This document shows, one piece after another, positions 8,179 through 16,642 of a stretch of DNA of 38,882 nucleotides. Position numbers and translations under genes: made by a program. Each line of letters starts with the position of its first letter. Position 1 is the stretch's first letter. Where the stretch lies: the NCBI RefSeq assembly GCF_002412165.1, contig NZ_NXIA01000024.1:1-38882 (forward strand), given 5' to 3'. A model generated the notes under the pieces. The model was not told where the DNA came from, searched no databases, and saw only the letters and a program-made list of their open reading frames with translations. The DNA is from Curtobacterium sp. 'Ferrero'. Lineage in GTDB: Bacteria > Actinomycetota > Actinomycetes > Actinomycetales > Microbacteriaceae.

Positions 8179-9604
8179 AGCCCACGACGGCGGCGGTCCG
8201 CCGGAACAGCGCGTCCGTGTGGGCCGTGACGTCGGCGTGGACGGCGCGCAGCGCGTCGTAGACGGACGCCGTCGTCGGGTCCGGCTCGAAGCGGTCCCGC
8301 TCGACGACCATCGCCGACACCGCGTCAGCGAAGCTCGGGTGCACGCCCGTGGCGACGGCCGCGCAGATCGCCGCGCCCCGCCCGGCCGCGCTGTCGCCGA
8401 CCACCCGCACCGTCGGCCGCTGGAACACGTCCGCCGTGATCTGCATCATGAGGTCGGACGACGAGCCGCCGCCGGAGACGACCACCCGGTCGAACGCCGT
8501 GCCGAGCTCGGCCGCCATCGCGTCGGTCCGCTCCCGCATCGTCATCGCGATGCCCTCGAGGATCGACCGGTACACGTGGGCCCGTCCCTGCCGACCGTCG
8601 AACCCGAGGATCGAGCCCTTCCGGAACGGGGCGTCGGCCGGCGCGAGCCAGTCGAGCACCGTCAGCAGCCCGTCCGACCCGGCCGGCACGGCAGCGGCCT
8701 CGCGGTTCAGGCGGTCCTCGACGCGTTCACCCGACGCCTCGGCGGCGGCGACGGCCTCGGGTCCGAGCAGGTCGCGGAACCAGCTGACCGTCCACATGCC
8801 CCGGCGGATGCCGCCCGACTCGTACAGGTACCGCCCGGGTTCCGAACCGAAGTTCGTCCAGAACGAGGTACCGCCCCCGGTGGTGCCCGACCCGACGGAC
8901 ATCCCGGCGATGTAGGTCCCGAGCGAGACGAGCAGCGTCGCCGGGTCGAGCAGGCCGCAGCCGAGCGCCTCCACGGCCTTGTCGTTCGCCGTGGCCACGA
9001 CGGGCAGTCCCTCCGGCAGTCCGGTCGCGACGGCCGCCGCGGGGGACACCGTCCCGAGCACCGCGCCGGGGTCGACGAGCTCGAACAGCTGCGAGCGCTC
9101 CATGCCGGTGGCGGCGTACGCGGCCGGGTCCTCGCTCCACCGCCAGGTGGCGGTGTCGATCGGCCACACCCCCTGCGAGTTGGCGGCGGTGTCACGGAAG
9201 CGTCTCGTGAGCCGGTGGGTGACGTAGCCCGAGGACGTCGTGACGTACGCCACGTCGTCGTGCTCGGCGACGAAGGGTCGGCCGACCCGCTCGTCCATCC
9301 ACGACAGCACCGGCTGCGCGAGCGACCCGTCGGCCCGGAGCAGCGCCCGGCAGAACCGGATGGTGCAGAGCCCGACCCCGACGATCTCGGACGGGTCCCC
9401 GTCGAACGCGGCCATCGCCTGTCGGCAGGCCGCGGCGATCGAGTCCCAGAGGTCGTCGTCGGGGTGCTCGACCACGCCGGGCGCCGGGGTGTGGTTCGGG
9501 CGCAGCGGCACCCGCCCCTCGGCGACGGCGACGCCCCGCTCGTCGAAGACCGTGACCTTCGACGACTGCGAGCCGTTGTCGATGCCGACGAGGTACTTGC
9601 TCAT
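8177..9604 (-). CDS. FGGY-family carbohydrate kinase (YgcE-like)
   Basis: A 475-residue sugar/polyol kinase of the xylulokinase/glycerol kinase superfamily. The N-terminal phosphate loop is LVGIDNGSQSSKVTVFDE. The second domain has the adenosine-binding VVVSGGGSSSDLMMQITADVF segment. Length and neighbours match E. coli YgcE (492 residues, unknown substrate). The ATG overlaps the stop of the FAD oxidase gene (ATGA), placing it last in the MFS-SDR-oxidase-kinase operon. Its product is the likely signal for the YgcP-like antiterminator, since GlpP responds to a phosphorylated C3 compound; this is inference. Substrate not assignable from sequence. Confidence 0.9.
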   Translation of the reverse strand: MSKYLVGIDNGSQSSKVTVFDERGVAVAEGRVPLRPNHTPAPGVVEHPDDDLWDSIAAACRQAMAAFDGDPSEIVGVGLCTIRFCRALLRADGSLAQPVLSWMDERVGRPFVAEHDDVAYVTTSSGYVTHRLTRRFRDTAANSQGVWPIDTATWRWSEDPAAYAATGMERSQLFELVDPGAVLGTVSPAAAVATGLPEGLPVVATANDKAVEALGCGLLDPATLLVSLGTYIAGMSVGSGTTGGGTSFWTNFGSEPGRYLYESGGIRRGMWTVSWFRDLLGPEAVAAAEASGERVEDRLNREAAAVPAGSDGLLTVLDWLAPADAPFRKGSILGFDGRQGRAHVYRSILEGIAMTMRERTDAMAAELGTAFDRVVVSGGGSSSDLMMQITADVFQRPTVRVVGDSAAGRGAAICAAVATGVHPSFADAVSAMVVERDRFEPDPTTASVYDALRAVHADVTAHTDALFRRTAAVVG

Positions 9605-11109
9605 GCGCGGAAGGTCGTTTCCGGGTTCGCCGCGGCCGGCTGGATCGCGCCGGGTGCCGGGAAGATCGTGCCCTTGTTCATGATCCCCTTCGGGTCGAAC
9701 TGCGCCTTGAGTCCCTGCATGATGGCGAACGCCGAACCGTGCTCCTCCTCGACCCAGGGGGTGCGGTACTTGCCGACGCCGTGGTGGTGGACCATCGACC
9801 CGCCGTGCCGCAGCGCCTCCTCCACGATGATGGCGTTGAGCGGGATGTGGTACTTCTCGATCTCCTCCTCCGGCGAGCAGTCGATCGCGTAGTCGTACAC
9901 GAAGTACATGTTCGTGCCGGTCTGGTAGCTGTGCGACGAGTGCCCGCCGAGCATGGTCAGGTCGCCCGCGTGCGGGTACTCCTCGCGGATGCGCCGCATG
10001 ACCGCGTCGTACAGGTCGGCGACGGCCGACCAGTCCGCGGAGACCTCGGTCGTGTACCCGAGGTGCTGCCGCTCGAGCATGGTCGCCTTCTCGGCGTCGA
10101 TCTTGTCCTGACCCCAGTTGAGGTTCTCGAACCACTGCTCGATGAGCCCCGGGTCGACCGGCTGGTGCTCGTGCTGGGCGAGGACGCGCCGGATCTCGTC
10201 GGAGGTCGCACGGACGATGCCGGCCGGCCCCTCGGCCACGAACACGACGACGCACTTGCCCTCGGAGAAGTGCGCGAAGTGCTGGTTCGCGTCCTCGGGC
10301 GAGTAGAGCCGGACGACGCTCGGGCGGAAGCCGTTGACCACGACCTCGCGGATGATCGCGACGCCGGTGCGCATGTCGTCGACGAGCGCGCCGTGGAACT
10401 CGTTGTTCTCCGGCATGTACTTGAAGACCTTGACCGTCACCTCGGTGATGACGCAGAGCGCCCCCTCGTTGCCGATCACGACGTGGCGGATGTCGGGACC
10501 GGCGGAGCGGCGCGGGACGGCCTTGATCCGGCGGACGGCCCCGCCCGGGAAGACGGCCTCGAGCCCGACGACCATGTCCTCGATCGCTCCGTAGAGCGTC
10601 GAGAACTGCCCGATCGACCGGGTGGCGACGAGCCCGCCGTACTGCGCGAGCGGCTTCGACTGCGGGGAGTGCCCGGTGGTCAGGCCGCGCGCACGGAGCT
10701 CGTCCTCCAGTCGCTGGAGCGGCACGCCGGCCTGCACGGTGACCTGCATGTCCTCCTCGTCGATCTCGAGGATCGCGTCCATCCGCGAGCAGTCGAGCAC
10801 GATGGTGTCGACGACGCTCGTCTCGAGGCCGCCCTCGGTGCCGGTGCGTCCGGTCCGCGGGACGATGTTGACGAGGTGCTCGTCGGCGAAGGCGAGCACG
10901 GCGGAGACGTCCTCGGTGGACTCGGCGTCGACGATCGCGACCGGGGTGGGCGCGTCGTAGATGCCGTGGACCGACTGGTACTTCTTGAACCGGTCGACGC
11001 TGGCCTCCTTGAGGTGCTGCTCGTCGGTGTCGATCTGGTCGGGCCGGACGACGTCGGCGAGACGCGCGAGGATCTCGGCCCGGTCGAGGGAGGCGATCGA
11101 GTCGATCAT
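9601..11109 (-). CDS. FAD-linked oxidase of the VAO/GlcD/AGPS type (YgcU-like)
   Basis: A 502-residue flavoprotein. The PCMH-type FAD domain shows VDAESTEDVSAVLAFA, PRTGRTGTEGG and the GGLVATRSIGQFSTLYGAIEDMV stretch, resembling alkyl-DHAP synthase and D-2-hydroxyacid dehydrogenases. The C-terminal cap has GGHSSHSYQTGTNMYFVYDY and a His cluster (MVHHHGVGKYR), likely near the active site. E. coli YgcU (484 residues) has the same type and neighbours. An SD (GAAGGG) precedes the ATG at 11109. It probably oxidises a hydroxy acid or polyol; the substrate is unknown. Confidence 0.88.
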   Translation of the reverse strand: MIDSIASLDRAEILARLADVVRPDQIDTDEQHLKEASVDRFKKYQSVHGIYDAPTPVAIVDAESTEDVSAVLAFADEHLVNIVPRTGRTGTEGGLETSVVDTIVLDCSRMDAILEIDEEDMQVTVQAGVPLQRLEDELRARGLTTGHSPQSKPLAQYGGLVATRSIGQFSTLYGAIEDMVVGLEAVFPGGAVRRIKAVPRRSAGPDIRHVVIGNEGALCVITEVTVKVFKYMPENNEFHGALVDDMRTGVAIIREVVVNGFRPSVVRLYSPEDANQHFAHFSEGKCVVVFVAEGPAGIVRATSDEIRRVLAQHEHQPVDPGLIEQWFENLNWGQDKIDAEKATMLERQHLGYTTEVSADWSAVADLYDAVMRRIREEYPHAGDLTMLGGHSSHSYQTGTNMYFVYDYAIDCSPEEEIEKYHIPLNAIIVEEALRHGGSMVHHHGVGKYRTPWVEEEHGSAFAIMQGLKAQFDPKGIMNKGTIFPAPGAIQPAAANPETTFRA

Positions 11110-11195
11110 GGTGGTGAGCCCTTCGTTCGTGTGTTCCGTTGCGCTGGTCTGGTCTGCCGCCGTGGGGACGGCTGTGGCCGGGTGGTGTGCGGTCG

Positions 11196-11245
11196 GGAGG
11201 CGCGGTGCCCGGCCGCCACGCGCCTCCGGTGGGTGGGTGGGTGGG
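11196..11245. repeat. Palindromic repeat, copy 4, with adjacent G-quadruplex motif
   Basis: Arms GGAGGCGCG (11196-11204) and CGCGCCTCC (11219-11227) pair perfectly over 9 bp. Immediately after them GGGTGGGTGGGTGGG (11231-11245) is a perfect four-tract G-quadruplex motif with one-base loops on the plus strand, which is the template strand of this operon. Both lie in the 140-bp gap between the SDR and the FAD oxidase genes. Confidence 0.75.
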
Positions 11246-11249
11246 TCCG

Positions 11250-12026
11250 TCACCGGACGAGGTAGCCGCCGTCGACGGTCAGGGTGTGGCCGTTGACGTA
11301 GTCGGACGCCCGCGAGGCGAGGAAGACGGTCGCGCCCATGAGGTCGGCCGCTTCGCCCCACCGCCCGGCCGGGACGTGGTCGAGGACCCGCTGGTTCGTG
11401 GTCGGGTCGGACCGGGTCTGCTCGGTGATCTTGGTGGCGAAGTAGCCGGGGGCGATCGCGTTCACCTGCACGTTGTGCCGGGCGAGCTCGTCGCAGTACG
11501 CCTTCGTGAAGCCGACGATGCCGTGCTTCGTCGCGGCGTACGCCGGGGACCACTGCCCGCCGAGGAACGCGAACAGCGACGCGATGTTGATGATCTTGCC
11601 GGAGCCCTGGGCGACGAACCGCTTCGCGACCGCGTGTCCGAGGGCGAAGGGGGCGGTGAGGTTGACGGCCACCATCGGGTCCCACTTCTCGCGGTCGAAC
11701 GCCTCGACGTCGTCGAGCAGGCAGATGCCCGCCGAGTTCACGAGCACGTCGATCCCCCCGAGCGCGGCCTCGCACTCGGTGACGATGCGCTCGGGGGCGT
11801 CGGCCGCGGTGAGGTCGACCTCGAGGAACGCGTACCGACGCCCGGCGCCCTCGACGAGCGTCCGCGTCGTGCCGTCGTCGTCGGTCACGCTCGGGACGAA
11901 GACGTCGGCGCCCGCCCGGGCGAGCGCGAGCGAGAACGCCTGGCCGAGGCCGGTGTTGCCGCCCGTGACGATGGCGCGCCTGCCCGCGAGCGAGAACAGG
12001 TCCATCGAGAAGTCGCGGATGTCCAT
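11250..12026 (-). CDS. SDR family dehydrogenase (YgcW/KduD-like)
   Basis: A 258-residue classical short-chain dehydrogenase. The cofactor motif is TGGNTGLG (21-28), the structural NSAG is at 97-100, and the catalytic Ser, Tyr and Lys are S150, Y163 and K167 (YAATK). The C-terminus ends VDGGY as usual. It resembles 2-deoxy-D-gluconate 3-dehydrogenases and E. coli YgcW (261 residues). An AAAGGA SD precedes the ATG. Second gene of the operon, 26 bp after the MFS gene, and presumably acts on the same compound or its oxidised form. Confidence 0.9.
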   Translation of the reverse strand: MDIRDFSMDLFSLAGRRAIVTGGNTGLGQAFSLALARAGADVFVPSVTDDDGTTRTLVEGAGRRYAFLEVDLTAADAPERIVTECEAALGGIDVLVNSAGICLLDDVEAFDREKWDPMVAVNLTAPFALGHAVAKRFVAQGSGKIINIASLFAFLGGQWSPAYAATKHGIVGFTKAYCDELARHNVQVNAIAPGYFATKITEQTRSDPTTNQRVLDHVPAGRWGEAADLMGATVFLASRASDYVNGHTLTVDGGYLVR

Positions 12027-12052
12027 GGGGTCCTTTCGAGGGGTGTGGAGGG

Positions 12053-13342
12053 TCAGGCCGCAGCGACGACCGGGTCGTCGGCGGCGAATCGGCGGGCGAG
12101 GTCGCGGGCTCGCACGCGCATGGTCAGCGTGGTCAGCAGGACGCCGAGCAGCGCGGCGACGAGGAGGACGGCGAACATCGCGGTGGTGCCGCCGCCCTGT
12201 GGCGCGACGTCGTTCGCGGGGTCGCCCACCCACCAGGCGCCGAGGGCCGGCAGGAACGCGTCCGGCAGGTACGCGATTCCGGACGCGAGTCCGATGACCC
12301 CGCCGCGCTGGGCGAGCGGGACCTCGAGCTCGCCGACCTGTGCCCAGTAGACGCCCCGTGCGGTGAACACGGCGACGCACATCACGACCATGAGTCCGAC
12401 CGCCGCCCAGACGAGCGCGGGGTCCTGCGGCAGGACGAGGAAGCCGAGTGCGCTGACCGCCGCGACGACGAACGCCCACCGCAGGAACGCCGGCGACGAG
12501 CGCGTCCAACGGTCGACGAGCAGGCCGCCGACCGGTCCGCCGACGATCTGGAAGACGTAGGTGCGCACGACGCCGATCGCACCGAGGAGCACGACGGGCA
12601 CCGCGTACCCGTCCTGCAGCAGCGGCGTCAGGTAGCCGAGCAGCGTGTAGAAGCAGTACATCAGCATGATCGACCCGCCGATCAGCCAGGTGTAGCGGTT
12701 GCGCGCGGCGGTGACGAGCTCCCGGAGCGTGACGGTCTGCCGGCCGACGTCCGCGAGGGCGTCCCGGTCGACCCGGACCACCAGGAACACGAGCACCGCG
12801 AGCACGAGGCAGAGCGCCCCGTAGATCCGCATCACCGCGAGCACCCCGGCGGTCTCGGCGACGGCGGCCGCGACGACGGCGGCCCCGACGAACCCGACGA
12901 CCGTCGAGGTGACGCCGCGGATGCCCTCGAGCCAGCCGAACAGCTTGCCCTGCTCGTCGGCGGAACCGAGCATCGAGACGAGCTTGACGAGCGACGACCA
13001 GTAGAGCCCCATGCCGAGCACCGCCATGAGCACGTGCGCCACGAGGACCGCGACCGGGCCCGGCGCGGACGACAGCCAGAGGTCGATGACGCCCGTGCCC
13101 GCCAGGGCCACGACGATGAGCGTCCGGGGCGGGAACCGGTCCGCGAACCAGCCGCCGCAGAAGTACATGACCACCGCGACGGCACCGAACACGGACGTCA
13201 CCTGGCCGTACTGCTGGATCGTCAGGCCGAGCGCGTGCGCGGTGTCCGCGAGGAACACGAAGCGGATGTAGGCGACCTGGAAGATCGCGCCGCCGGTCAT
13301 CGAGAGGACGACGAAGCTCGCCAGTCGGCGGGACTCGGGCAC
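12053..13342 (-). CDS. MFS transporter (YqcE-like), first gene of the ygc-type operon
   Basis: A 429-residue protein with about twelve hydrophobic helices, the length of typical MFS permeases and of E. coli YqcE (425). The conserved loop 2-3 motif appears as GGWFADRFPPRTL and its repeat in the second half as GGPVGGLLVDRWTR. I chose GTG 13342 because AAGGAG lies five bases upstream; GTG 13348 is too close to it. The gene heads an operon with SDR, FAD oxidase and FGGY kinase, so it likely imports their substrate. It is preceded by a long structured leader with an intrinsic terminator. Confidence 0.88.
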   Translation of the reverse strand: MPESRRLASFVVLSMTGGAIFQVAYIRFVFLADTAHALGLTIQQYGQVTSVFGAVAVVMYFCGGWFADRFPPRTLIVVALAGTGVIDLWLSSAPGPVAVLVAHVLMAVLGMGLYWSSLVKLVSMLGSADEQGKLFGWLEGIRGVTSTVVGFVGAAVVAAAVAETAGVLAVMRIYGALCLVLAVLVFLVVRVDRDALADVGRQTVTLRELVTAARNRYTWLIGGSIMLMYCFYTLLGYLTPLLQDGYAVPVVLLGAIGVVRTYVFQIVGGPVGGLLVDRWTRSSPAFLRWAFVVAAVSALGFLVLPQDPALVWAAVGLMVVMCVAVFTARGVYWAQVGELEVPLAQRGGVIGLASGIAYLPDAFLPALGAWWVGDPANDVAPQGGGTTAMFAVLLVAALLGVLLTTLTMRVRARDLARRFAADDPVVAAA

Positions 13343-13392
13343 GGCCACTCCTTCGTGGTGGGGGGTGGGAGGGAGGAGGCCCCGGACGAACG

Positions 13393-13439
13393 AAAAAACA
13401 GCGACACCCCAGCGCCGGGGCGCTGCGGGTGCCGCTGTT
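13393..13439 (-). terminator. Leader terminator (attenuator) upstream of the MFS operon
   Basis: Read on the minus strand, arms 13439-13421 and 13416-13397 form a stem of about 19 bp with one mismatch and one bulge, followed by TTTTTT (13398-13393). This is the only hairpin in the window followed by a clear T-tract. It ends about 50 nt before the MFS start codon, so it stops transcription before the operon unless overridden. A GlpP/YgcP-type antiterminator gene is encoded at the far end of the same cluster and is the obvious candidate to act here. A second hairpin (GTCGTCC/GGACGAC, 13460-13478) lies just upstream in the leader. Confidence 0.85.
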
Positions 13440-13530
13440 CTCTGAGGTCTGGAGCGACTGTCGTCCGGGTGGGACGACCGGTCTTCGGTTGTGGCGGTCG
13501 GCGTCCCGTGGGCGGCCCGACTCGCGGTGA

Positions 13531-13559
13531 ACCGTAACGGACGGACCTGGGAACCACAA
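13531..13559 (-). promoter_or_regulatory. Possible promoter of the MFS operon
   Basis: On the minus strand TTGTGG (13559-13554) and TACGGT (13536-13531) are separated by exactly 17 bases. Both are weak matches. The predicted start near 13523 would give a leader of about 180 nt containing the two hairpins. Confidence 0.3.
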
Positions 13560-13587
13560 CTCAGGTGGCGCGGAGGACGAGGACGTG

Positions 13588-13593
13588 CATAAT
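13588..13593 (+). promoter_or_regulatory. Possible -10 of the lacI-type gene
   Basis: CATAAT matches the -10 consensus at five of six bases. No good -35 is visible. The start would be near 13600, so the palindrome at 13607-13622 would lie just downstream, a normal repressor position. Confidence 0.4.
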
Positions 13594-13606
13594 GATCTGG
13601 CCCGGA

Positions 13607-13622
13607 ATGTGAACGTGCACAT
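13607..13622. promoter_or_regulatory. LacI-type operator in front of the regulator gene
   Basis: ATGTGAACGTGCACAT is a 16-bp palindrome with a central CG and one mismatched pair, typical of LacI-family operators. It nearly equals the site at 14912-14927 in front of the ABC transporter operon. It lies between the divergent MFS operon and the regulator gene. Confidence 0.7.
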
Positions 13623-13657
13623 CGACGTGCCACGACACCGGGCGGGAATGAGCAGCA

Positions 13658-14677
13658 ATGGCGTCACCGCGGACACAACAGTCGCGTGCGCCCAGCATCC
13701 GCGACGTCGCACGGATCGCCGGCGTCTCGCACCAGACGGTGTCGCGCGTGCTCAACAACTCGGACGCCATCCGGGCCGAGACGCGCGACCGGGTCCTCGC
13801 GGCCATGGAGCAGCTGCAGTACCGACCGAACCGTGCGGCGCGCGCCCTCGTGACGAGCCGGACGCACACGATCGGCGTCCTCACGGCACGACGGGCGCAC
13901 TACGGTCCGGCAGTGGCCCTGCAGGCCATCGAGGACGCCGCGGTGACCCGCGGCTACAACGTGACGACGTCGACGATCACCGCCACCACGGACGACGCCG
14001 TCCGCGAGAGCATCCAGCGGCTGCTCGACCTCGACGTCGAGGGCATCGTCGTGATCGCGCCGCAGCAGAAGGTGTTCGACCTCATCGAGGAGCTCGGCAT
14101 CCGGACGCCCTACGTGACGATGCGCTCCAGCGTGGGCGAGGACCCGACGGCACTGTGGGTCGACCAGATGGAGGGCGCACGGCTGGCGACGGCACACCTG
14201 CTCGACCTCGGGCACGAGTACGTCCGGCACATCGCGGGGCCGCAGGACTGGATCGAGGCCGACGCCAGGATGCAGGGCTTCATGCGGGAGATGTCCGACC
14301 GCGAGATGCCCGTCGTCGCCCCGATCCTCGGCGACTGGACCGCCGACTTCGGGTACCACGCCGGACGCGAACTCCTGCGCTGGCGGGACTGCACCGCGGT
14401 GTTCTGCTCGAACGACCAGATGGCGCTCGGCCTCGTCCACGCGGCACGCTCCTACGGGCTCGACGTGCCGGGCGACCTCTCCGTTGTCGGGTACGACGAC
14501 ATCCCCGAGGCGAAGCACTTCTGGCCGCCGCTCACGACCGTCCAGGTCGACTTCGCCGAGCTCGGACGGCGCTGCGTCGACCTGCTGCTCCCCCGCGACG
14601 ACGAGCAGCTCCGACCGATCGACATCGTTCCGCAGCTCGTGGTGCGCGGCTCGACCGGCGCGCCACGGTCGCGCTGA
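13658..14677 (+). CDS. LacI family transcriptional regulator
   Basis: A 339-residue repressor. The N-terminal HTH is SIRDVARIAGVSHQTVSRVL, followed by the hinge-helix segment RPNRAARALVTSRT. The rest is a periplasmic-binding-protein-like sugar-sensing domain with the conserved FCSNDQMALG and SVVGYDDIP segments. It lies between a divergent MFS operon and a sugar ABC transporter operon on its own strand. Near-identical operators in front of itself and of the transporter suggest autoregulation plus control of the transporter. The effector is probably a sugar; which one cannot be told. No clear SD precedes the ATG. Confidence 0.9.
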   Translation: MASPRTQQSRAPSIRDVARIAGVSHQTVSRVLNNSDAIRAETRDRVLAAMEQLQYRPNRAARALVTSRTHTIGVLTARRAHYGPAVALQAIEDAAVTRGYNVTTSTITATTDDAVRESIQRLLDLDVEGIVVIAPQQKVFDLIEELGIRTPYVTMRSSVGEDPTALWVDQMEGARLATAHLLDLGHEYVRHIAGPQDWIEADARMQGFMREMSDREMPVVAPILGDWTADFGYHAGRELLRWRDCTAVFCSNDQMALGLVHAARSYGLDVPGDLSVVGYDDIPEAKHFWPPLTTVQVDFAELGRRCVDLLLPRDDEQLRPIDIVPQLVVRGSTGAPRSR

Positions 14678-14694
14678 CGCGCGCAACCACCGGA

Positions 14695-14730
14695 CTGGAG
14701 GCACGTGGCGGGCCCGACCCGCGCCTCCAG
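14695..14730. repeat. Palindromic repeat, copy 5, after lacI
   Basis: Arms CTGGAGGC (14695-14702) and GCCTCCAG (14723-14730) form an 8-bp stem 17 bp past the lacI stop. The CTGGAGGC arms are a variant of the GACGGGAGGC arms in the other copies; the loop region CACGTGGCGGGCCC is of the same type. Confidence 0.65.
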
Positions 14731-14864
14731 GCTGCCTCGCGAGGACACCGGCGGACGTGTGCGGACATCCGCAAGCGCACGCGTGGACACCCCACACCGG
14801 GGGCCACGGGACGGCACGTCGGGCCGGATGACGCAGGCCGTTACACAAACGCGACAAATCCGAA

Positions 14865-14895
14865 TTGACAGCCGCCGGACCCCTGTGCGTAGGAT
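14865..14895 (+). promoter_or_regulatory. Promoter of the mmsA-mmsB-chvE operon
   Basis: A perfect -35 TTGACA (14865-14870) is followed after 19 bases by TAGGAT (14890-14895). It is the best -35 box in the window. The expected start near 14902 lies ten bases before the operator at 14912-14927. Confidence 0.6.
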
Positions 14896-14911
14896 TGCCC
14901 CCGTTCCAGCG

Positions 14912-14927
14912 ATGTGACCGTTCACAT
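14912..14927. promoter_or_regulatory. LacI-type operator in front of the ABC transporter operon
   Basis: ATGTGACCGTTCACAT is a 16-bp palindrome with one mismatched pair. It and the site at 13607-13622 are each one pair away from the perfect palindrome ATGTGAACGTTCACAT. Being just downstream of the predicted start, it fits repression by the adjacent LacI protein. Confidence 0.75.
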
Positions 14928-14981
14928 GAACTGTCACACAGCCGGGGCACCGGACGCGACGACGAGGTCCTGGCAGCACGT

Positions 14982-15042
14982 CTGCCGCCTCGCTGCCGCA
15001 GCAGAAACCCGAAGGACTGCCGCGCCGAAGCGGCAGAAGGAG
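14982..15042 (+). promoter_or_regulatory. mmsA leader with alternative RBS hairpins
   Basis: CTGCCGC occurs three times (14982-14988, 14993-14999, 15017-15023) and its complement GCGGCAG once (15030-15036), touching the SD AGAAGGAG (15035-15042). Any of the three could pair with the single complement and partly cover the SD. The leader is about 140 nt. Whether this controls translation is inference. Confidence 0.4.
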
Positions 15043-15049
15043 ATGCACC

Positions 15050-16642
15050 GTGGCGTCAACCCCACAGGGACCCGACCTCGCGACGAGGTCGGTGACCGCA
15101 GCCGAGACCATCCTCGAGATGCGGTCGATCACCAAGGAGTTCCCGGGCGTGAAGGCCCTCTCCGAGGTCTCCCTCACCGTCCGCGCCGGCGAGATCCACG
15201 CGATCTGCGGCGAGAACGGCGCGGGCAAGTCGACCCTCATGAAGGTCCTGTCGGGCGTGTACCCGTACGGCACCTACGAGGGCGAGATCGTCTACGAGGG
15301 CGAAGAGGTCCGCTTCAAGGACATCAAGCAGTCCGAGCAGGCCGGCATCGTCATCATCCACCAGGAGCTCGCGCTCATCCCGGAGCTCTCGATCACCGAG
15401 AACCTCTTCCTCGGCAACGAGCCGTCGAAGTTCGGTGTCATCGACTGGACCACCGCACAGCTCCGCGCGCAGGACCTGCTCGCCCGTGTCGGCCTCGCCG
15501 AGGACCCGGACACCCAGATCAAGAACATCGGTGTCGGCAAGCAGCAGCTCGTCGAGATCGCCAAGGCCCTGCACAAGGACGTCAAGCTCCTCATCCTCGA
15601 CGAGCCGACCGCCGCGCTGAACGAGAACGACTCGCAGCACCTGCTCGACCTGATCGTCGGGCTGAAGGCCAAGGGCATCTCGAGCATCATCATCAGCCAC
15701 AAGCTCAACGAGATCGAGCAGATCGCGGACAGCATCACGATCATCCGCGACGGCAAGACGATCGAGACCCTCAACGTGAAGGGCGACGGCGTCAACGAGG
15801 ACCGCATCATCCGCGGGATGGTCGGCCGCTCGCTCGAGAGCCGGTTCCCGGACCGCACCCCGAAGATCGGCGAGACGTTCTTCGAGGTCCGCAACTGGAC
15901 CGTCCAGCACCCGCTCGACTCGTCGCGCCTGGTGTGCAAGGGCTCGAACTTCCACGTCAAGCGCGGTGAGATCGTCGGGTTCGCCGGACTCATGGGCGCC
16001 GGACGCACCGAGCTCGCGATGAGCATCTTCGGTCGCTCGTACGGCACCTGGCTCGGCGGCGAGATCATCAAGGACGGCCGCGAGATCAAGGTCACGAACG
16101 TCCAGCAGGCCATCGAGCACGGCATCGGCTACGTCTCCGAGGACCGCAAGGCGCTCGGCCTGAACCTGCTCGACACGGTCAAGCGGTCCACGGTGGCCGC
16201 CGACCTGCCGAAGATCTCGAAGGCCGGCGTCGTCGACTCCCTCGAGGAGTACAACGTCGCCGAGAAGTACCGGAAGCTGCTCCGCACGAAGGTGCCGACG
16301 GTCGAGGAGAACGTCGGCAAGCTCTCCGGCGGGAACCAGCAGAAGGTCGTCCTCTCGAAGTGGATGTTCACCGACCCGGACATCCTCATCCTCGACGAGC
16401 CGACCCGCGGCATCGACGTGGGCGCGAAGTTCGAGATCTACGGCATCATCCAGCAGCTCGCGGCGGAGGGGAAGGGCATCATCCTCATCTCCTCCGAGCT
16501 CCCCGAACTCCTCGGCCTCTCGGACCGGATCTACACGATCTTCGAGGGCCAGATCACCGCCGACGTCCCCGCGGACCAGGCTGACCCCGAAACCCTCATG
16601 CGCAGCATGACCTCCGCGCGGAAGGGCGCACTCGTCTCATGA
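15050..16642 (+). CDS. mmsA: Sugar ABC transporter, double ATP-binding protein
   Basis: A 530-residue cytoplasmic ATPase with two fused nucleotide-binding domains, as in the carbohydrate uptake transporter-2 (XylG/MmsA/GguA) group. Domain 1 has Walker [10 protein letters not shown], signature-like [14 protein letters not shown] and Walker [12 protein letters not shown]. Domain 2 has the usual degenerate Walker A ([10 protein letters not shown]), [15 protein letters not shown] and [12 protein letters not shown]. The GTG start at 15050 follows AGAAGGAG by seven bases. Its stop overlaps the permease start (ATGA). It energises uptake of a monosaccharide; family members take up glucose, galactose, xylose or arabinose. 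Confidence 0.92.
   Translation: MASTPQGPDLATRSVTAAETILEMRSITKEFPGVKALSEVSLTVRAGEIHAICGENGAGKSTLMKVLSGVYPYGTYEGEIVYEGEEVRFKDIKQSEQAGIVIIHQELALIPELSITENLFLGNEPSKFGVIDWTTAQLRAQDLLARVGLAEDPDTQIKNIGVGKQQLVEIAKALHKDVKLLILDEPTAALNENDSQHLLDLIVGLKAKGISSIIISHKLNEIEQIADSITIIRDGKTIETLNVKGDGVNEDRIIRGMVGRSLESRFPDRTPKIGETFFEVRNWTVQHPLDSSRLVCKGSNFHVKRGEIVGFAGLMGAGRTELAMSIFGRSYGTWLGGEIIKDGREIKVTNVQQAIEHGIGYVSEDRKALGLNLLDTVKRSTVAADLPKISKAGVVDSLEEYNVAEKYRKLLRTKVPTVEENVGKLSGGNQQKVVLSKWMFTDPDILILDEPTRGIDVGAKFEIYGIIQQLAAEGKGIILISSELPELLGLSDRIYTIFEGQITADVPADQADPETLMRSMTSARKGALVS

Noticed and set aside
7462..9604. Glycerol utilisation locus (glpP with glycerol kinase)
   Set aside because: The kinase lacks clear glycerol kinase features, and there is no glpF or glpD. 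The gene set fits the ygc group better.
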